Shown: positions 44,284 to 57,968 of the stretch, one piece after another
Position numbering within the stretch: position 1 is the stretch's first letter
Layout: each line of letters opens with the position of its first letter
Position numbers and translations under genes: made by a program
The notes under the pieces: model-generated
What the model was told of the DNA's origin: nothing
What the model saw: the letters and a program-made list of their open reading frames with translations, nothing else
Databases searched by the model: none
NCBI GenBank assembly: GCA_020091685.1
Contig: CM034613.1
Location: 27,604,263 to 27,668,262 of the forward strand
DNA: 64,000 nucleotides
Direction of reading: 5' to 3'
Source: Lutjanus erythropterus
Taxonomy: Eukaryota; Chordata; Actinopteri; Lutjaniformes; Lutjanidae

Positions 44284-44520
44284 CAGTGATGGAAAGTAAG
44301 TACATTTACTCAAGTACTATACTTTCCATATATTTCCATTTTCTGCTACTTTATACTTCTGTTCCACTATGTTTTAGAGGGAAATATTGTATGTTTTACT
44401 CCACAAATTAATATTTTACATAACACCATACCTTTTACTACAGGAAATATACTACTATACTATACTATAACTTTTAAAACTTTTAATGTAAACACTTCTA
44501 AGTACCTGTACTATCACACT
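44284..44520. mobile_element. Related short element
   Basis: Begins 'cagtgatggaaagtaagtac' and 'atttactcaagtac', similar to the inner ends of the 43312 element. A similar degenerate copy in the other orientation is at about 28900-29040. Confidence 0.45.
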
Positions 44521-44845
44521 AAACACTCTTTTAGTCTTTTGTTGAAAAGGGAAACTGCCAGTCTTGTATGGTCTGTCACCATGTCACCTGCTTTGAATAC
44601 ATACTGGAACTTTGAACAAAAGTCTAATTATTGTAATGTTTAAATAAATAAATAATAAATAATAATACATAAATAATCAACCTATTATTTATGTGTACCT
44701 AAAATTGGCCAGAATTAACAATAAACAGCTGGAAAATGGTCAAATAAACTGAATAAAAACTGATAACATGCTGAAATATGTCATATATAAATATATTGAA
44801 AAGTTTTTGGACTTCTGAACTTGTGTTTCAGCTGCAGCCGTTAAC

Positions 44846-45761
44846 ATGGCAGCAGAGAAGAAGAAGCAGAAGCTGTTGGTGTCTGAGGAGCCAATCAGCT
44901 CCTGGACAGACCTGCCAATCAGGTAATTTTTTTTTTCTCATTGAAAGTCCTACAGTTGTGGTATTTCTGCTGTATGTGGTGCATTAGCTTTAAACCAGCA
45001 TCATTCTGTGTAGAATAACAGTCTGTTATTTATACTTCAATTTTAACAACTTTCAGTGAAGCAGAGTCCACAGTGCCCCCTGGTGTTTCTATGAGGAGTG
45101 ATGGATCCATGTATCAGCCACTGAATTTTAAAAGAGGGTCAAAAAGGTAATTTGACTTAATGTGTTATGTAAAAAACATTACAACACATTAAAAATGACA
45201 AATTTCCCTGTTTACTCTGTATAAATGAACACTACACTGCAAATTAGGTGAATTATAAATATAGTAGACTTTTTTCTGTTGACCATATGCTAATGTTTTA
45301 ATTGCTGTAATTACAATAAGAATTATGGTCATTTAATTTTTACACGTTAACTGAGACACATCTGGCAGGACTGATATGTTATTTGTTGATCCCCCTACAG
45401 AGAGCTGACTGAGGAGTCGTCTGAGTCCACTGCGGCAGATGTTGACTTCAAGAGTGATAGATCCATGTATCAGCCATTGAATTTTAAAAGAGGGTCAAAA
45501 AGGTAATTTAATTTAATGTATTTGGTAGGGGTGTAGCAACATATCAAATGTTGAGATATTGCAGTGAATAATTATGATATTGAAATTATGATATTGTCAT
45601 TATCTGATACACATCTGTCAGGATTAATGTGTCATTTGTTGATTCCCCTACAGAATGCGGAGAGAGTTGTCGTCTGAGTCCACAGCATCCAGTGTTGTTT
45701 CTATGAAGAGTGATTCATCCATGTTTGAGCCAGGGACTTCTGGTACTAAAACAACACAAAG
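44846..45761 (+). CDS. N-terminal exons of a fish NLR (NLRC3-like) gene, right copy, partial
   Basis: Mirror copy of the gene at 22433-23989, with exons 44846-44922 (MAAEKKKQKLLVSEEPISSW, then TDLPI), 45057-45146, 45401-45502 and 45654-45761. Sizes (77, 90, 102, 108) and the phase-2 Arg split at each junction are identical to the left copy. Peptide repeats read SMRSDGSMYQPLNFKRGSK, FKSDRSMYQPLNFKRGSK and SMKSDSSMFEPGTSGTKTTQ. No stop or frameshift is present, and differences from the left copy are mostly single residues, so both may be live. The next exons should follow to the right, but the 500 N gap begins 87 bases after exon 4, and after the gap (46349 on) I see no NACHT or LRR coding sequence. 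Confidence 0.7.
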
Positions 45762-45848
45762 GTAATTTAATTCATTTTGAAAATATACAAAGTATTTTGC
45801 GTATTAAGGTTAGTTGATCAAAGATTCATAAAGAGACTGATACTGATG

Positions 45849-46348
45849 NNNNNNNNNNNNNNNNNNNNNNNNNNNNNNNNNNNNNNNNNNNNNNNNNNNN
45901 NNNNNNNNNNNNNNNNNNNNNNNNNNNNNNNNNNNNNNNNNNNNNNNNNNNNNNNNNNNNNNNNNNNNNNNNNNNNNNNNNNNNNNNNNNNNNNNNNNNN
46001 NNNNNNNNNNNNNNNNNNNNNNNNNNNNNNNNNNNNNNNNNNNNNNNNNNNNNNNNNNNNNNNNNNNNNNNNNNNNNNNNNNNNNNNNNNNNNNNNNNNN
46101 NNNNNNNNNNNNNNNNNNNNNNNNNNNNNNNNNNNNNNNNNNNNNNNNNNNNNNNNNNNNNNNNNNNNNNNNNNNNNNNNNNNNNNNNNNNNNNNNNNNN
46201 NNNNNNNNNNNNNNNNNNNNNNNNNNNNNNNNNNNNNNNNNNNNNNNNNNNNNNNNNNNNNNNNNNNNNNNNNNNNNNNNNNNNNNNNNNNNNNNNNNNN
46301 NNNNNNNNNNNNNNNNNNNNNNNNNNNNNNNNNNNNNNNNNNNNNNNN
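45849..46348. other. Assembly gap (500 N)
   Basis: Second placeholder gap; begins at nearly the same point of the duplicated unit as the first gap ends. Confidence 0.99.
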
Positions 46349-49300
46349 TTTAATTACAGAGTTTTATTGATGGACAGGTATAGCTTTAGCTTTGTGCTTA
46401 AGTAGCTCACCTTAACTGCTAACTGGTGTCAGTGGGCAACAGAACTGAGTTCAGCAGCCTCCCAGTGAACACAGACAGTCACTGGGATCAACACAGCCTC
46501 CGAGACAAGGAATACAGGCCTGTGTCTTTTGGAGAGTTTCCTGATGGAACGATAGCTTTACTTGTTGCTAAATTAACTTTGCCAACTGCTAGCTGATGTT
46601 AGCTTGGTTAGAAATGACTCAGCCCTGGGTGCCAGGAGTCTGTCCTTGACTCAGCTGTGAAAACAGCGACCTTTATCGAGGCCCGACTGATGCATTCTCG
46701 TCTATTTCCTGTGCTCTGTAGCTGACAATAAAAGATAAGCTTATTTAGGAATAAACACGTCTCCTGTGTGAACTGTAAGCCTTACTGTATTTTAATGTTG
46801 GTCATAATGGTGGTACTCGAAGAGCTCAGTATTTTCTCAGGTGGTAAACCATGTAAAAAGTTTGAGAACGACTGATTTACTGTATTCAGTGTTGTTTGTG
46901 TTACATTTTCCATCCTGGTTTGTCTCACGGTATGTGCCTGCACTAACTGATGTCCTGGAAAGTGAAATTGCCGAATACTATTTCTGTGAAAATGAAACCA
47001 AAGATACGGCCTGAAGTAGCAGACACAAAGGAGGGAGGTAGAAGCATCATGCATGTACACGCGTTCATGCCCACGCCCACACACGCACACACAGAGTGCA
47101 ATCTTCTGAAAGTGAGCCGACCTGTCCTGTACTTGATCAGACAGAAGAGCTGATGAAAGGAGTAAATTTGGATGTAAGCCAGGTTGTTTTGTCAGAGCAT
47201 TTGATCCAGGAAAAAACTCAGTATATAAAGTAAAAGCACACACACACACACAAAATTAAAATTATTGGTATTTATTTCAGTAGCATGGTGCCATATCATT
47301 GCAGAAAAGTGATGATTTTATTGACATTTATTGGAAAAAGTCAGCTCCACGATGACCTCGCTAGACTCCAAAAAGTATGAATTTACCTTATTCAGACAGT
47401 GATTTAATGAACCAAGATTATTCCCGTCAACTGAAAGATATTTTTACTGTAGAGTTACTATTTCTAACAGAATCTTTTGCTTTCCAGTTTCTGATTTTTC
47501 AGTATTCACCAGTTAAAGGGGAGGTGGTGATTGGCTTCAGACAGTTTATAAACCTTAGTTTAGCTTAAAATAAAGAGAGCAAGAGAGAAGAAAAGTTCAA
47601 AATGTGGATGTGGAAATACATTTAATGATTAATTATATGCCAGTATTAAATAATTGTGATGCTTTGTAGGCACAGCAATTACACTGACAATGAATATTGG
47701 GTTATAAAATAAAACATCTTCTTTTAAACCACGCCCACTGCTGGTCTTCTATCCAAATACAGATACAGATGATGACGTCTCTGTGCACTGCTACTAATCC
47801 TGCACATGTAATGATAATGTATGGATGGAAAACTGAACCAGTGTCTTTCTTTTTCACTTTTTCACAGTGCTCATTCACACTGTGCTAAACTGTGAACTGG
47901 TGATTCAGATGACTCCTCATCTTGATTTAGTCTGTGGTTTGGTTCTGGGTAGGCAGTGGAAAGAGGAGCACTGAAACTGAACCAAAATAGTAAAGCTGCA
48001 GCCAATAAAACCAAAACAAGGAGCTGAAAGATGATGCTGCACAGATCTGAGAGGGACTGAACAGTCATTTGATGATTTACTGCGGCTTCATCAGGTTGAG
48101 TGATGCCATACACATTTGACACTTCAACATATGAATATTGATTGTTGCAGCTGTAAGATCCCAGTGTTCTTTGTTAAGGTCATTAAAGGAAATATCATGT
48201 ATTTTACCAATAAGAAAGAACAAAATGAACTTTCCGATTTTGCCAGTACCATAATCTTTATGATCACTGAATGATAAAACAGAACTTTCAATCATGCTTT
48301 TACATTTATTTTAAGACTCAATTGATTTAAGTTACAGAATATTTTGAGAGTAACACCTAATAGAAGCACACAAACCTGTTACACCCTCAGTAGCCCCAGA
48401 TAAGATTTATACTTATAACAACATAAATAATGTTGTACAGCACAAAGAGTATTTCAGATCTTCCCACTGACAGGAATGTAATTGTCCACACTACAAATAA
48501 ATCTACCTGTAAGAGAATGAAAAGCCATGAATACAGGTAATAGAAGAACAAAGACACAAAAAACTGAAACAAATACTTCTGGACTAAAAAGTTGGTTCTT
48601 ATCAGTTTGTTACGTCCATTCTAATGTTCAGTCTTTCCCTGTCACCAAGTATCATTTGAGTGGAAGATGAAACGTTAAATAATAGCAGTCACTTAATAAA
48701 GCATAAAAAGTGGAGTAAAAAAGCAGTTACGTGCCATGGTATGAGGGGTGTAACAATAAATAAATTTAACCAGGTGAAAAAGGAATAAGGGAAAACTGAG
48801 GCAAAAGTATAAACAAAGTTTTTTTTTATGTAACCACTGGCCATGTCTGACTGCACTCTCCCAGCTTTTAACAACCAGGCCCCGATTGTAGAGTGACTGC
48901 ACCTGCTGCCAATCGCTGCAGCTTGCAAGGGGGAGGAGGGGCAGAACCTGGGCAGAGGAGAGCTCAGCAACACACGCACACACTGTGGCATTTAACGCCC
49001 CCTCCCATAAGATCAAACCACATAGTTTGAACATCACAACACAAGTGCCACAACCAACGCTAAACAGAGAATATCAAGGCAAGAGGGTTGCCACACTCAC
49101 TGAATAATTAACTGTAGCATCAAGGCCAGACACAACCATACCTGCTAAGCTATGCTAATGCGCAAGCCCAATGGCAACCACTTAGTATAAAGCACAAATG
49201 GCACATGGTAAGTTTGGCACTCCGTCACATACTTAGAACAGAAACAAGACTAGCTGCACAATAACAAACTTCCCCAGATCCTGCCTAACCAAAACTTTAC

Positions 49301-49907
49301 CTACCTATCTTCTGGAGTTTGCCGGGCTCGAGGCGACTTATAGGCTGAACTTCAGTGGCCGAAACCCTGAATAGCCTGCCCCCGTCGGAGAATTGCATCC
49401 CCGCCCAGGATTAGCTCCGAAAATAAAAAAGGCAAAATAACAAAAGAGTGCCTGATGGAAAAGCACAAGGCAGCTTAGCAAGACACTCACCTGACTAACT
49501 GGGGAAGCTGTACACACCGAATCCACGAGGGCTAGACAATGGATGGACACCCAAGTACTAACACTTATCATGACATGAAAACTGAGACAACCTCAACACA
49601 AAGAAAACTTGTTTACACAATGTAACAGTTTCCCAATCCTTTTTCACATCCCAGACAAGCCTCCAAAAGTTATGACCCCCAAGTTCAGGCTAGGGGAGGA
49701 GGGGTGTAACAAAGCCTAAAATTTACTACAATAAAAACAACAGTGGCAGTAATAGAATGCCAGTTGTACAAAAAAATATAATCAAAAATAGATGTAATCA
49801 TCAATTATTTGACTTTAATTTTAATTTTAATTCTTTAATATTTTGTTTTTTCTCTGACTGCTTAGACTGTAAAGTCATATTCGTCATCTATAATCCGTTT
49901 TTTTTTT
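46349..49907. other. Mostly non-coding stretch
   Basis: No gene with a known domain. 48745-49715 is bounded by two direct copies of GGGGTGTAAC and may be an old inserted element, with GC-rich sequence at 48870-49010. Hydrophobic frames at 47871-48572 are listed separately. Confidence 0.4.
47871..48572 (-). other. Hydrophobic minus-strand frames, possible membrane-protein exons
   Basis: One frame (47871-48122) has the segment CSIIFQLLVLVLLAAALLFW followed by an acidic tail (NQDEESSESP) and a stop, as in the end of a single-pass membrane protein. A second, after an acceptor-like 'ttctcttacag' at about 48510, reads VDLFVVWTITFLSVGRSEIL then FVLYNIIYVVISINLIW. The two are not joined by a clear splice model. 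They may be remnants or parts of an unrecognised gene. Confidence 0.25.
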
Positions 49908-52900
49908 TTATTCAACCTCACAGGGTTGAGACTCCTGAACTGGGACACCGAGGTGTTCCTCAGGGTTTATGGACAGCATTGTAAAGTTGGCGGTGATGTC
50001 TTCTTTTTGAAACATTTTCTTCAACGGCGTCTCTGAATTCCACCCTTTGGTCTTGGCGAACTTGTAAACACATCCAAAGAGATCAGGAAATAATGCCATC
50101 ACATCAACTTTGTCTGCATCCTCGACGCTGTAAAGGAATTACAAAGTAATAAACAACCAGATGACAATCATTTAACAGTCACATAGATTGTGACTGACAC
50201 AATAATACTGAGTGCACTCAAACGAGCATTTAAGATAAGGTCTGTAACAGACATAACTTGCTCAATTTCTGGCAGTTGGCTCTGTAAGCTGATTATTAAA
50301 TTCATCTTGATGAGATGCATTAAAAAGTCCCTCCAGGAAGCTGCGATGTTGCGATCACAAAAATTCAAGCAAATTCAACCAGTCACCATGAATTCTGCAC
50401 AGCCTTGCAATTTTGTCCACACTGAAACTTTTTTATATATTTTTTATTTTGTCACAGGTACTGAAAAGAACAACAACAGAGTGTTTGCCATTGTCATTGA
50501 CATTTATCAATGCTCAGTGCACATCTTCATCTACAAATAAAACATATTCTGTTTTTGTACTTGTGAGCCTTTTTGGTGAGGTTACTTAGAACACTCAGAA
50601 TAGAGTGTGATTTTGTTCTTCCTGGAACAAGTTTGGGTTGTATATGAAAAATCGCAACTTTCCCTTGCAATTTTGACTTCTTCCAGCAATTTTATTAGCA
50701 AACAAAAGCCTAAAAACATCACAATTTTTTTAGAAAAGCTGTCATGAAATCAGGCATTTTAGACCGCAACAATCCCCAAAACAGCCCACACAATCTTGGA
50801 TGGACTGATTAAAATGTATAAAAAAAATATTTTTTGGATATAGGTGCATATGTATCAGCAAGCTGGAGACCGTGATTGAGAAAAATCTATAGTCTGAACA
50901 TTACTTAAGTGTCTTAATGATGCACATTTCTGTCTTGTAACAAGACTGAACCACACAACACTCTTAAATAATGAGTTAAAAGTGGATAACTACTGTTTCA
51001 GGTTTTATAAATTATGAAGAACTGTATCACTCACTAGTGCTCATGTAGGTTTCGTATGCAGCGCAGTAATCCCAGCACGTTGTCAGGGTAGGCTTTTTTT
51101 TTACCATCCATCTTCTGGATCACCTCTGGTGGAAACTGCAACAAACAACAAAAACAATTATTACTGTAGTTGTTAGTTGTCTAATGTTATTAATGAGTTG
51201 GGACACTGTGTAAAAATGTATATTAAAACAGAATAAAATGATTTGCAAATCCTTTTTGACATATATTCCATTGGGTACTGAACAAAGGTAAGATATTTAA
51301 TGTTCAAACTGAAACTTCTTTATACACTCATTCTGACTTTGATGTCTGCAACAGGTTACAAAAACACTGTGATGGGGGCAAAGTAAGACTGAGAAGCAGC
51401 ACAGTGGTAAACATGTCCAAATATTTTTTGGAATGTTTTGAAGACATCAGAATTAAAATGAGTGTACACTTACAAAAAGCAGTCATGTTCAGTCTGAACA
51501 TTAACTATCTTGTATTTGAACACAATTTAAGCAAATATAGCTTGAAAAGGATTTGTAAATGATTGAATTCTCTTTTTATTTACATTTTACACAGCACGCC
51601 AACTTTTTTCAGAATTGGTGTTTGTATTGTTACTGTGACCTTTTTTTTCCACTGTTTGAAGGATCCATCCACGGCAAATTTTTCCAATGAACGAATCAGC
51701 TCCGGATCCGGATCCCGACACTTTGCCACCTCGTCCCTGTTGCCAATCTTTGTCAAGTAATAAACTTTCCTGAAAAAAAGTTTAATTTGGGATATATGAA
51801 CTGCAGAATAAACAGAATGGTATCACATCAGATGTACGACTGGAACATTTTTTGTCTGTTTAAACACTTACTAAAGTCAAAATCTAAAAAAAAAAAAAGT
51901 CTGAAAAAAATCACCATCATACCTCATTTGGCTGGTTTCAGTTGTTTTGCCAAGTATTTTGGTGTAGTTTAATCAAACAATGAGCAAAAAAGAAAATGTG
52001 CATATAGTACAAAATACAGAAATATATTAAATATCATATTTGACCAATCTGATCACAATTTGAGACACTTGATATCGACCATTTAGAGAATGGCTGTGTC
52101 CATTGTTGTTGCATTTAGAAGAAAATTTGTGAAGAAACAGATGTTAATTGATTTTTGTTATTTATAAAAAATATAGCATGATGGATTTCTGAACTGACCA
52201 TAGGCTGCAATGAGATGAACTTTAGTCACAATTCAGCAGATGTGGTGAAGAAATTTCAGCTCTGTAGGACGTATGGCTAGTGTCATTTATTAGTTAGTTA
52301 TTAATTAATTAGTGTCCTTTTTCTGCCTGAGTAGTGGGTGGAATTTGCAACCCACCAGGCGATTTTGGTGAGTTTTAGTTTCACAGCTGTTGCTGCACAA
52401 ACACTTTTAGGTGATAAAAATAAGAAAAAAAGAACACAGCCTTGGAACATAGGATGTTGTGTGGTTCACACCAAACAGCATGTCTAGATAACAATCCAAA
52501 CCACCTATTATTGTTTTTTTCTTCTCAAGGGGCCTTTTACAAACTCTATTTTCAATAGGGTCTTCACTTTTCACTCAGTTCTCAACAAGCAATGACATTT
52601 GGCACAGACATTAATGTACCAAAACCATGATTTGTACTTACCCTAAGTTGTATCCTCACACCATCAAATTTCAGTTTGTCTAGCACCTTTATAACTAACT
52701 GTAAAACTAGTGACATTCCCATCACCCTCAGCTGCAACTGCTTAGTGCCAATGAGCAAAAGACCTAGAATAGAGGATGAAGCTATAATAGCAGGCTTCAA
52801 CCTGCCTATAAATGTGACTACTCAGAAGAGCTGGTGTTTCTTACTTACCTGTCATTGGTCCAGAAGAAAGGATGACTCAAGCATTCTTTCACTGTAGGTC

Positions 52901-55087
52901 TGTTTCTTGGTTCTTTATTGATCATGCACTCAATGAGATCCTTTGCCACCACATCTTGAACATGGTCCAAACTGTATATACCGTCCTCAAAATGGTGTCC
53001 TCCAGAGATGATATAATAAATCAGCATCCCTGCCGCCTTAAGAATAGAAGAACAGTTTTGCTATTGAGGAAGGATTTCTCAGTCATCAATAAAGTTTATG
53101 TAGCAGTGAAACTGACCTGTATTTCAGAAGCTGTGATGTATTGTATGTCAGCCTGTTCTTTGAATAATCGTCTACTTATGCCAAAATCAGCTAATCTTGC
53201 CCTCCCCTTGATATCTGCAGGAAACAATAGGGAGAGAACCTCAGGGAACAAAATACAGCAATTATAAATTTAAATATTGTTGCATATTCAATATATTTTT
53301 TAAATTATCTCACCGATCAAAACATTCTGTGGTTTCAGATCCTGGTGGAGAATGGGTGGACTTTGGCAGTGAAGCACCTTCAAACTCTTGAGAACCTGTT
53401 TGACAAGTTTCTTAATCACCCCCTGGGGATTAATAAAGTATTTCTGATTCTGGTTGTGATTCTGAATAATTTTTATATATTCTTCCAGGTTGTATTCACA
53501 AAGCTGAAGACCAAGATATCCAAAGTTCTCATCCTCTGCAAAGTCAACATATCGTACGATAGATGGATGATCAAGCTCTGGAAGTCGTAGAAATCCTTCC
53601 TCATTCTTCAGTACTTTATTGTTGCTTTTACTTATTCTCTTAATAGCAACTTCAGTGCCATCATCTCTCAGCCCCAAGAAGACTTTGGTACCGTCACTTC
53701 CTTTTGCGATCTGGAATTCTGCATTATTGACATAAATCATGCTACGAATTTTGGTAACTTTACTTTCATCAGTGCTATGAAGCTTCTCTAATTTTTCTCT
53801 CCACCTGTTGCTGATTGGCCATCTGCATGGTGTTGATGATATGTTGCTGTTCAAGTCTGACGGCTTAAAATTTGAAGTTGACCCCACAGGAGCTGCTGTT
53901 AGATCAGCTGCAGCAGTGAAAACTTCATCATTTGGGTCTTCTTGCTTTTCTGAATTTTCTGTGTTTTTCTTGGATGCACTGAACTGAAGTGAAGGCACTA
54001 AAGTTATCCCCACTGATGTAAAGATGTCAGCTGCGTGTTCAAATGACAGCAAGTTTCTAAATATGCCGTATGTGAAGACTCTTGCATTAGTAGAGTATTC
54101 TTTTGCCACAAAAGGTGCAATTGTCTTGCATAAGTTGTTGGGATCCCAGCCATTTGTTCCTTTGGTTTTCTGTGTTATCACATACAGTACTTGCAGAATA
54201 ATTTCTGTATCAGGTCTGTTTTTTAAACAAAGCTGTTCCAGTTGGTGGATCATGGCACATGCTTGCTCATTTGGTATCTCTTCTACAGTACACATAATTG
54301 TATATAAATTACAAATGACCTGATCCTCATATTTCTTGGAAATGTTTGAAAGGCGACTGACTGCACCTGCAATGTATGTATTCATATTATCAGTGTCCTT
54401 CAGCCATTTGATACTTCCCTGGTGGTATTTTTCTGAACATGTCCCACTTGCATTAAAAAGTATTTCAATCATGGCCAGATGCTGAGGATAGACCTGTAGC
54501 ATGTAACTGTCAAACACATCTTGGATGGATGGATTTAGTGGATTCATTTTCACTGCAGTTTCCATTTCCAGGAAATGTCTGTTTTTGGAGCATAATTCAT
54601 CTCCTTTGGATGCGAATTTATTAATCATCTGAGATATTTTTTCAGTGTCATTATGATCAAGATCAGTGACAGCACGTGTCAAAGTTATCACTGCACCAGC
54701 AGAATTGAGGACTTTGAAAACATCATCTCTGTCATTGATGGCAGCAGTTTGCACTGGTGTGAATGGTTGTAGATTCCATCCATTTGGATTAGCTTTGGCT
54801 TCAAGCAGTTTCTCCACAAAAAGAGTTGGTGCTTTGGATAGTGACACATAATGCAAAGGTCTACGGCCTTTTTGAGAAGTAATATTTGGTTCAACACTCT
54901 GCTGCAAAAGGTAAGTACAAATATCCTCGTTGTAAGTAACAACAGCAGCAGTCAGTGGGGTTATATAGTCATCCAGGTCTCTGAATAGGTAAACAGAATT
55001 GATATAATTATCGGTTAGTAATTTTTGGAGCGTCTTGAGGTTGAAGGTTGGAAGGAATGTCATTTGTAGCTGTGTGAAGAAATCCAT
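49908..55087 (-). CDS. RNase L-like protein: ankyrin, helical, altered kinase and KEN ribonuclease domains
   Basis: Six coding exons join in frame to 836 residues: 53314-55087, 53117-53214, 52849-53036, 51640-51769, 51035-51135 and 49908-50127. Residues about 40-135 hold two to three ankyrin-like repeats ([27 protein letters not shown]); 190-365 is an all-helical region I do not recognise; 450-690 is an IRE1/RNase L-type kinase (VAIK lysine 483, HQDLKPQN 581-588, DFG 602-604); 691-836 is a KEN domain with IRNLHEH (758-764), matching the R-N-x3-H nuclease motif of RNase L. One giant exon followed by short ones fits RNASEL structure. Oddities: HRD is HQD, about 22 residues of the activation segment are missing compared with the neighbour, the HPFGD loop is cut to HFEDG, and the linker near 370 is short. 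All losses are in frame. A non-coding first exon probably ends at 57370 (donor gtaagt), splicing to 55105. Confidence 0.88.
51190..51630. mobile_element. DNA transposon remnant in intron 4 of the left RNase L-like gene
   Basis: Starts 'gagttgggacactgtgtaaa' and ends 'cgccaacttttttcagaatt' with 'ggtgtttgta', with inverted ends (ttgggac against gccaactt). It includes 'gatttgcaaatcctt' and 'gatgggggcaaagtaagact'. The same element at the same intron position is in the neighbour gene (60320-60900). Confidence 0.7.
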
Positions 55088-57932
55088 TCCTTTACTTCAG
55101 AGTGACTGTGAAAGAAAAAAAAAAGGTAGCATTACCACATTTGGTGCCATTTTAAACTCTAGACAAACAGCCAAAAGCTGAAATGCCCATTTATTTTCTC
55201 TCAAGCAATTTTCCTCAGTGCTTTTAGATATTCACACCAAACTCAATTTACCAACACTGTATTCAGGTGTCTACAGAGGGTGGACTATTGTAAATATGTG
55301 GGCAGGGAATTCAACTTTTATAGAGCTGTGAAATGTCTATAAATAAATTCTGGTTGTAAAAGGATATCATCAAGTGTTTGCTGCCTGGCACACCCATGTT
55401 TGAAAAAACACCACAAACATGCCCTTTTGTTTGCAGCTCGAGTAGATGAAACATGGTATAAGTGCCTTCATGGGTGGCTGTTCAATGTAGAAAATCTGTT
55501 TCAGTGCCCTGTAGGCTGCCCTACATGTTAGAAACTAAGTTGCACTCTATGTGCCTCTAAATGGTGAATAGTTCCCTGTGTTTTTATTACAGACAGTAGT
55601 AGTTATTTTACTTTGTAGCTACTACACCAGGCAAATTTTCCAGGCAAAATTTCAGTGAATGGTATCTTAGCCACTTAAAAAGACAAAGGAAGAGATTTTT
55701 CACTTAATATTTTATTCATTATCGTAGAAACATTACAGCTTTTGTCCACACTGTAGTAGCTTTAAGTCAGTAAGCATAATGACTTTATTTTGGAATTAAT
55801 GTCCAAACATTATTTCTTTTGATTTATTCATGGATAAACTACATTAAGTTCAGTTACAAAATTCTCTTTAAACATTAATCATTAGCAGCATCCTTGCTAC
55901 ACTGACAGAGTGTCTAAGTCATGTCCCTTCCAGTGTGTCCGATGGGAACAAAATTCAGAGAAAATATGAGAATATGGCGAGAGACAAATTCTGTCTGGAT
56001 TCTGTTTGAACTGTGCCACAAATTACATGTTATTTGACATTTTTAACATAATGCTACAAGTCAAGAAAGTCTCTGTTGTAGTTTAAGTTGGTGTGAACAT
56101 CTGTTCTCTGGCCCAGTATACGTCATGACCAACAATCTTGCTGCCCATTTTTTTAAATTCACTGTGCAGCAGAGACAGCCTCACAACATGGTGGTATGAT
56201 ACTGTCTGCTGGAGTAGAGTTGTTTGTCAAGTTATGCACAGTTTTCCAGGAAATGACAGCACAGAGATCAGAATGCAAATTTCACCAGAAGGGAGGAAGC
56301 AAGCTTAATAAGCCCAGATGTGAGCATGTGGTAAACCAGCGACTGTGCCTCTGTGTAGTTACAATAGCAATGAGTTCCTATGATCAAGAAGGACACAACT
56401 TGTGTTATAAAGCCACAGATTAAAAGTTCAGAGTGGTTGGGGGCAGGTAAAGTGTAATTTCAGGCAATAACAGGGCCCTCCTCACACTATAAAAAAAGGT
56501 TCATTCACAGAGTTATGTTACTTAATGTAGTAGATGGTTAACTTTCAGCAGAGACACTTGAATTAAGAATATACAAAGAATTATTAAAATATCCTCTTCT
56601 ACAAGGAAGGCAGCAGACAGACAAAACGTTCCTCGTCCCTCCCAGGCATGAACTTCCTGGTTGGACCAAAATGTGAAAAAACATTTTCGATATCTAAAAT
56701 CCTTATAACACTACAGTTCTTATCCAGAGACTCTTGAACACATGAAAACATATTAAGACATTGATCAGCACTGATGGGATCAAATCTTAAACAGATAAAG
56801 TTTAAAACATAGACACACCCTGCCCGCTTCCACAAACATCTAGCACCACTTCCTTATCATACTGTGGCCACATTCTTCCTTTAATATAATAAAAAATAAT
56901 TAGTGTTAATTTTAAACTTATTTGGACGAATGCTTGCGTTCATCCTGCTCCGACTTCGACTCCGACTAAGTTTGCTGCAGGCTAGAAACTACAGCTCAAC
57001 TTTGTTCAGTCAAACTTTGGTAACACTTTAGATTACAAACCACTAATATTGACTTGAGAATTTGCAGTATGTTTGTCTTATTTTAGTGTGAAAAAATCAT
57101 GTCAATAAAATAAGCTTAGAGCTCAGTCGTCTCTCTCTGTCTGTCTCTCCACTCTCTTTCTCAATTCTTCCATTTACGATACATTAGATTTCCTGTGCTG
57201 AGCATGTTTGGACTGGTTGAACTTTTATTATGGATAGCCTACAGTCTATAATGAAAATTCAAATAACACCATAATGTAATATAGGGTAGATGTTACAACA
57301 GGTAAAGCCAGAGAGACAAGACTAACTCGATAAAACAGATCTGGAGTCAAAGTATAGTCTTGTACTTACCAAAAAGAGGCTGTTGTCACAGCTCAACAGT
57401 CAGTGGAGGCGAACAAATCAGGAAAACATTGAAATGGTAGATGAAGAGTCAAAAAAAATAAAACAACGACTGGTATTTAGACACCAAGGTGCTGAGGCGA
57501 ACTAACACACAGTGTCAGTGTGACGCAGTAAGACACGATTCTCTAATGGGGGGAGGATGACAAGACAAGGTGAGGCCAGTGTGGGCAGGGCAGACAATCA
57601 AAAGTGGGATGAAACAGGAAGGAGATCTGAAATGAGAAATGTGAGTTAGTCAAACAGGAAACATGAACATGACTGAATGAAACGACAAAATCACAACCTA
57701 GGAAACTTGACAAAATGTGTCAGTACTGTGTCAAAAAGACTACAAACTGCATATCGTCATATTCATAAAAAATCATGGATGTTCAATGGGTCCCATGCCT
57801 GGACATTTACATGTATGTTATCTTTGTTTTTTGGGTGGGGATGGGGTCACACAGAATTTAAAATACATAAAGAAATATTAATGACAAAAATAGTGAAGAG
57901 AAACACCAAAAAAAAACTTGACCTCCACCCAA

Positions 57933-57935
<3 letters not shown>

Positions 57936-57968
<33 letters not shown>

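Larger units (their letters stand above)
38630..45848 (+). repeat. Right arm of the inverted duplication
   Basis: Plus-strand counterpart of 22322-29720 (see that entry). This arm also holds an internal direct repeat: about 38630-38930 and 41645-41920 share 'ctacactggttattagcatt', 'tttgtcca..tggtgacac', 'aaactgttct.tagttttctt', 'tcaaacctcatgt' and 'gaggatcagacaggaa', while the left arm has one copy. It ends at the second gap, at the same position past exon 4 as the left arm. Confidence 0.8.

Noticed and set aside
46349-46376. Possible 18-base exon (ttacag|agttttattgatggacag|gtatag) continuing the right NLR gene after the gap
   Set aside because: Phases would fit, but it is far too short to trust, has no peptide similarity to the family, and nothing coding follows.
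57625-57645. ISRE-like 'gaaatgagaaatg' upstream of the left RNase L-like gene
   Set aside because: Spacing is three bases, not two, so it does not match GAAANNGAAA.
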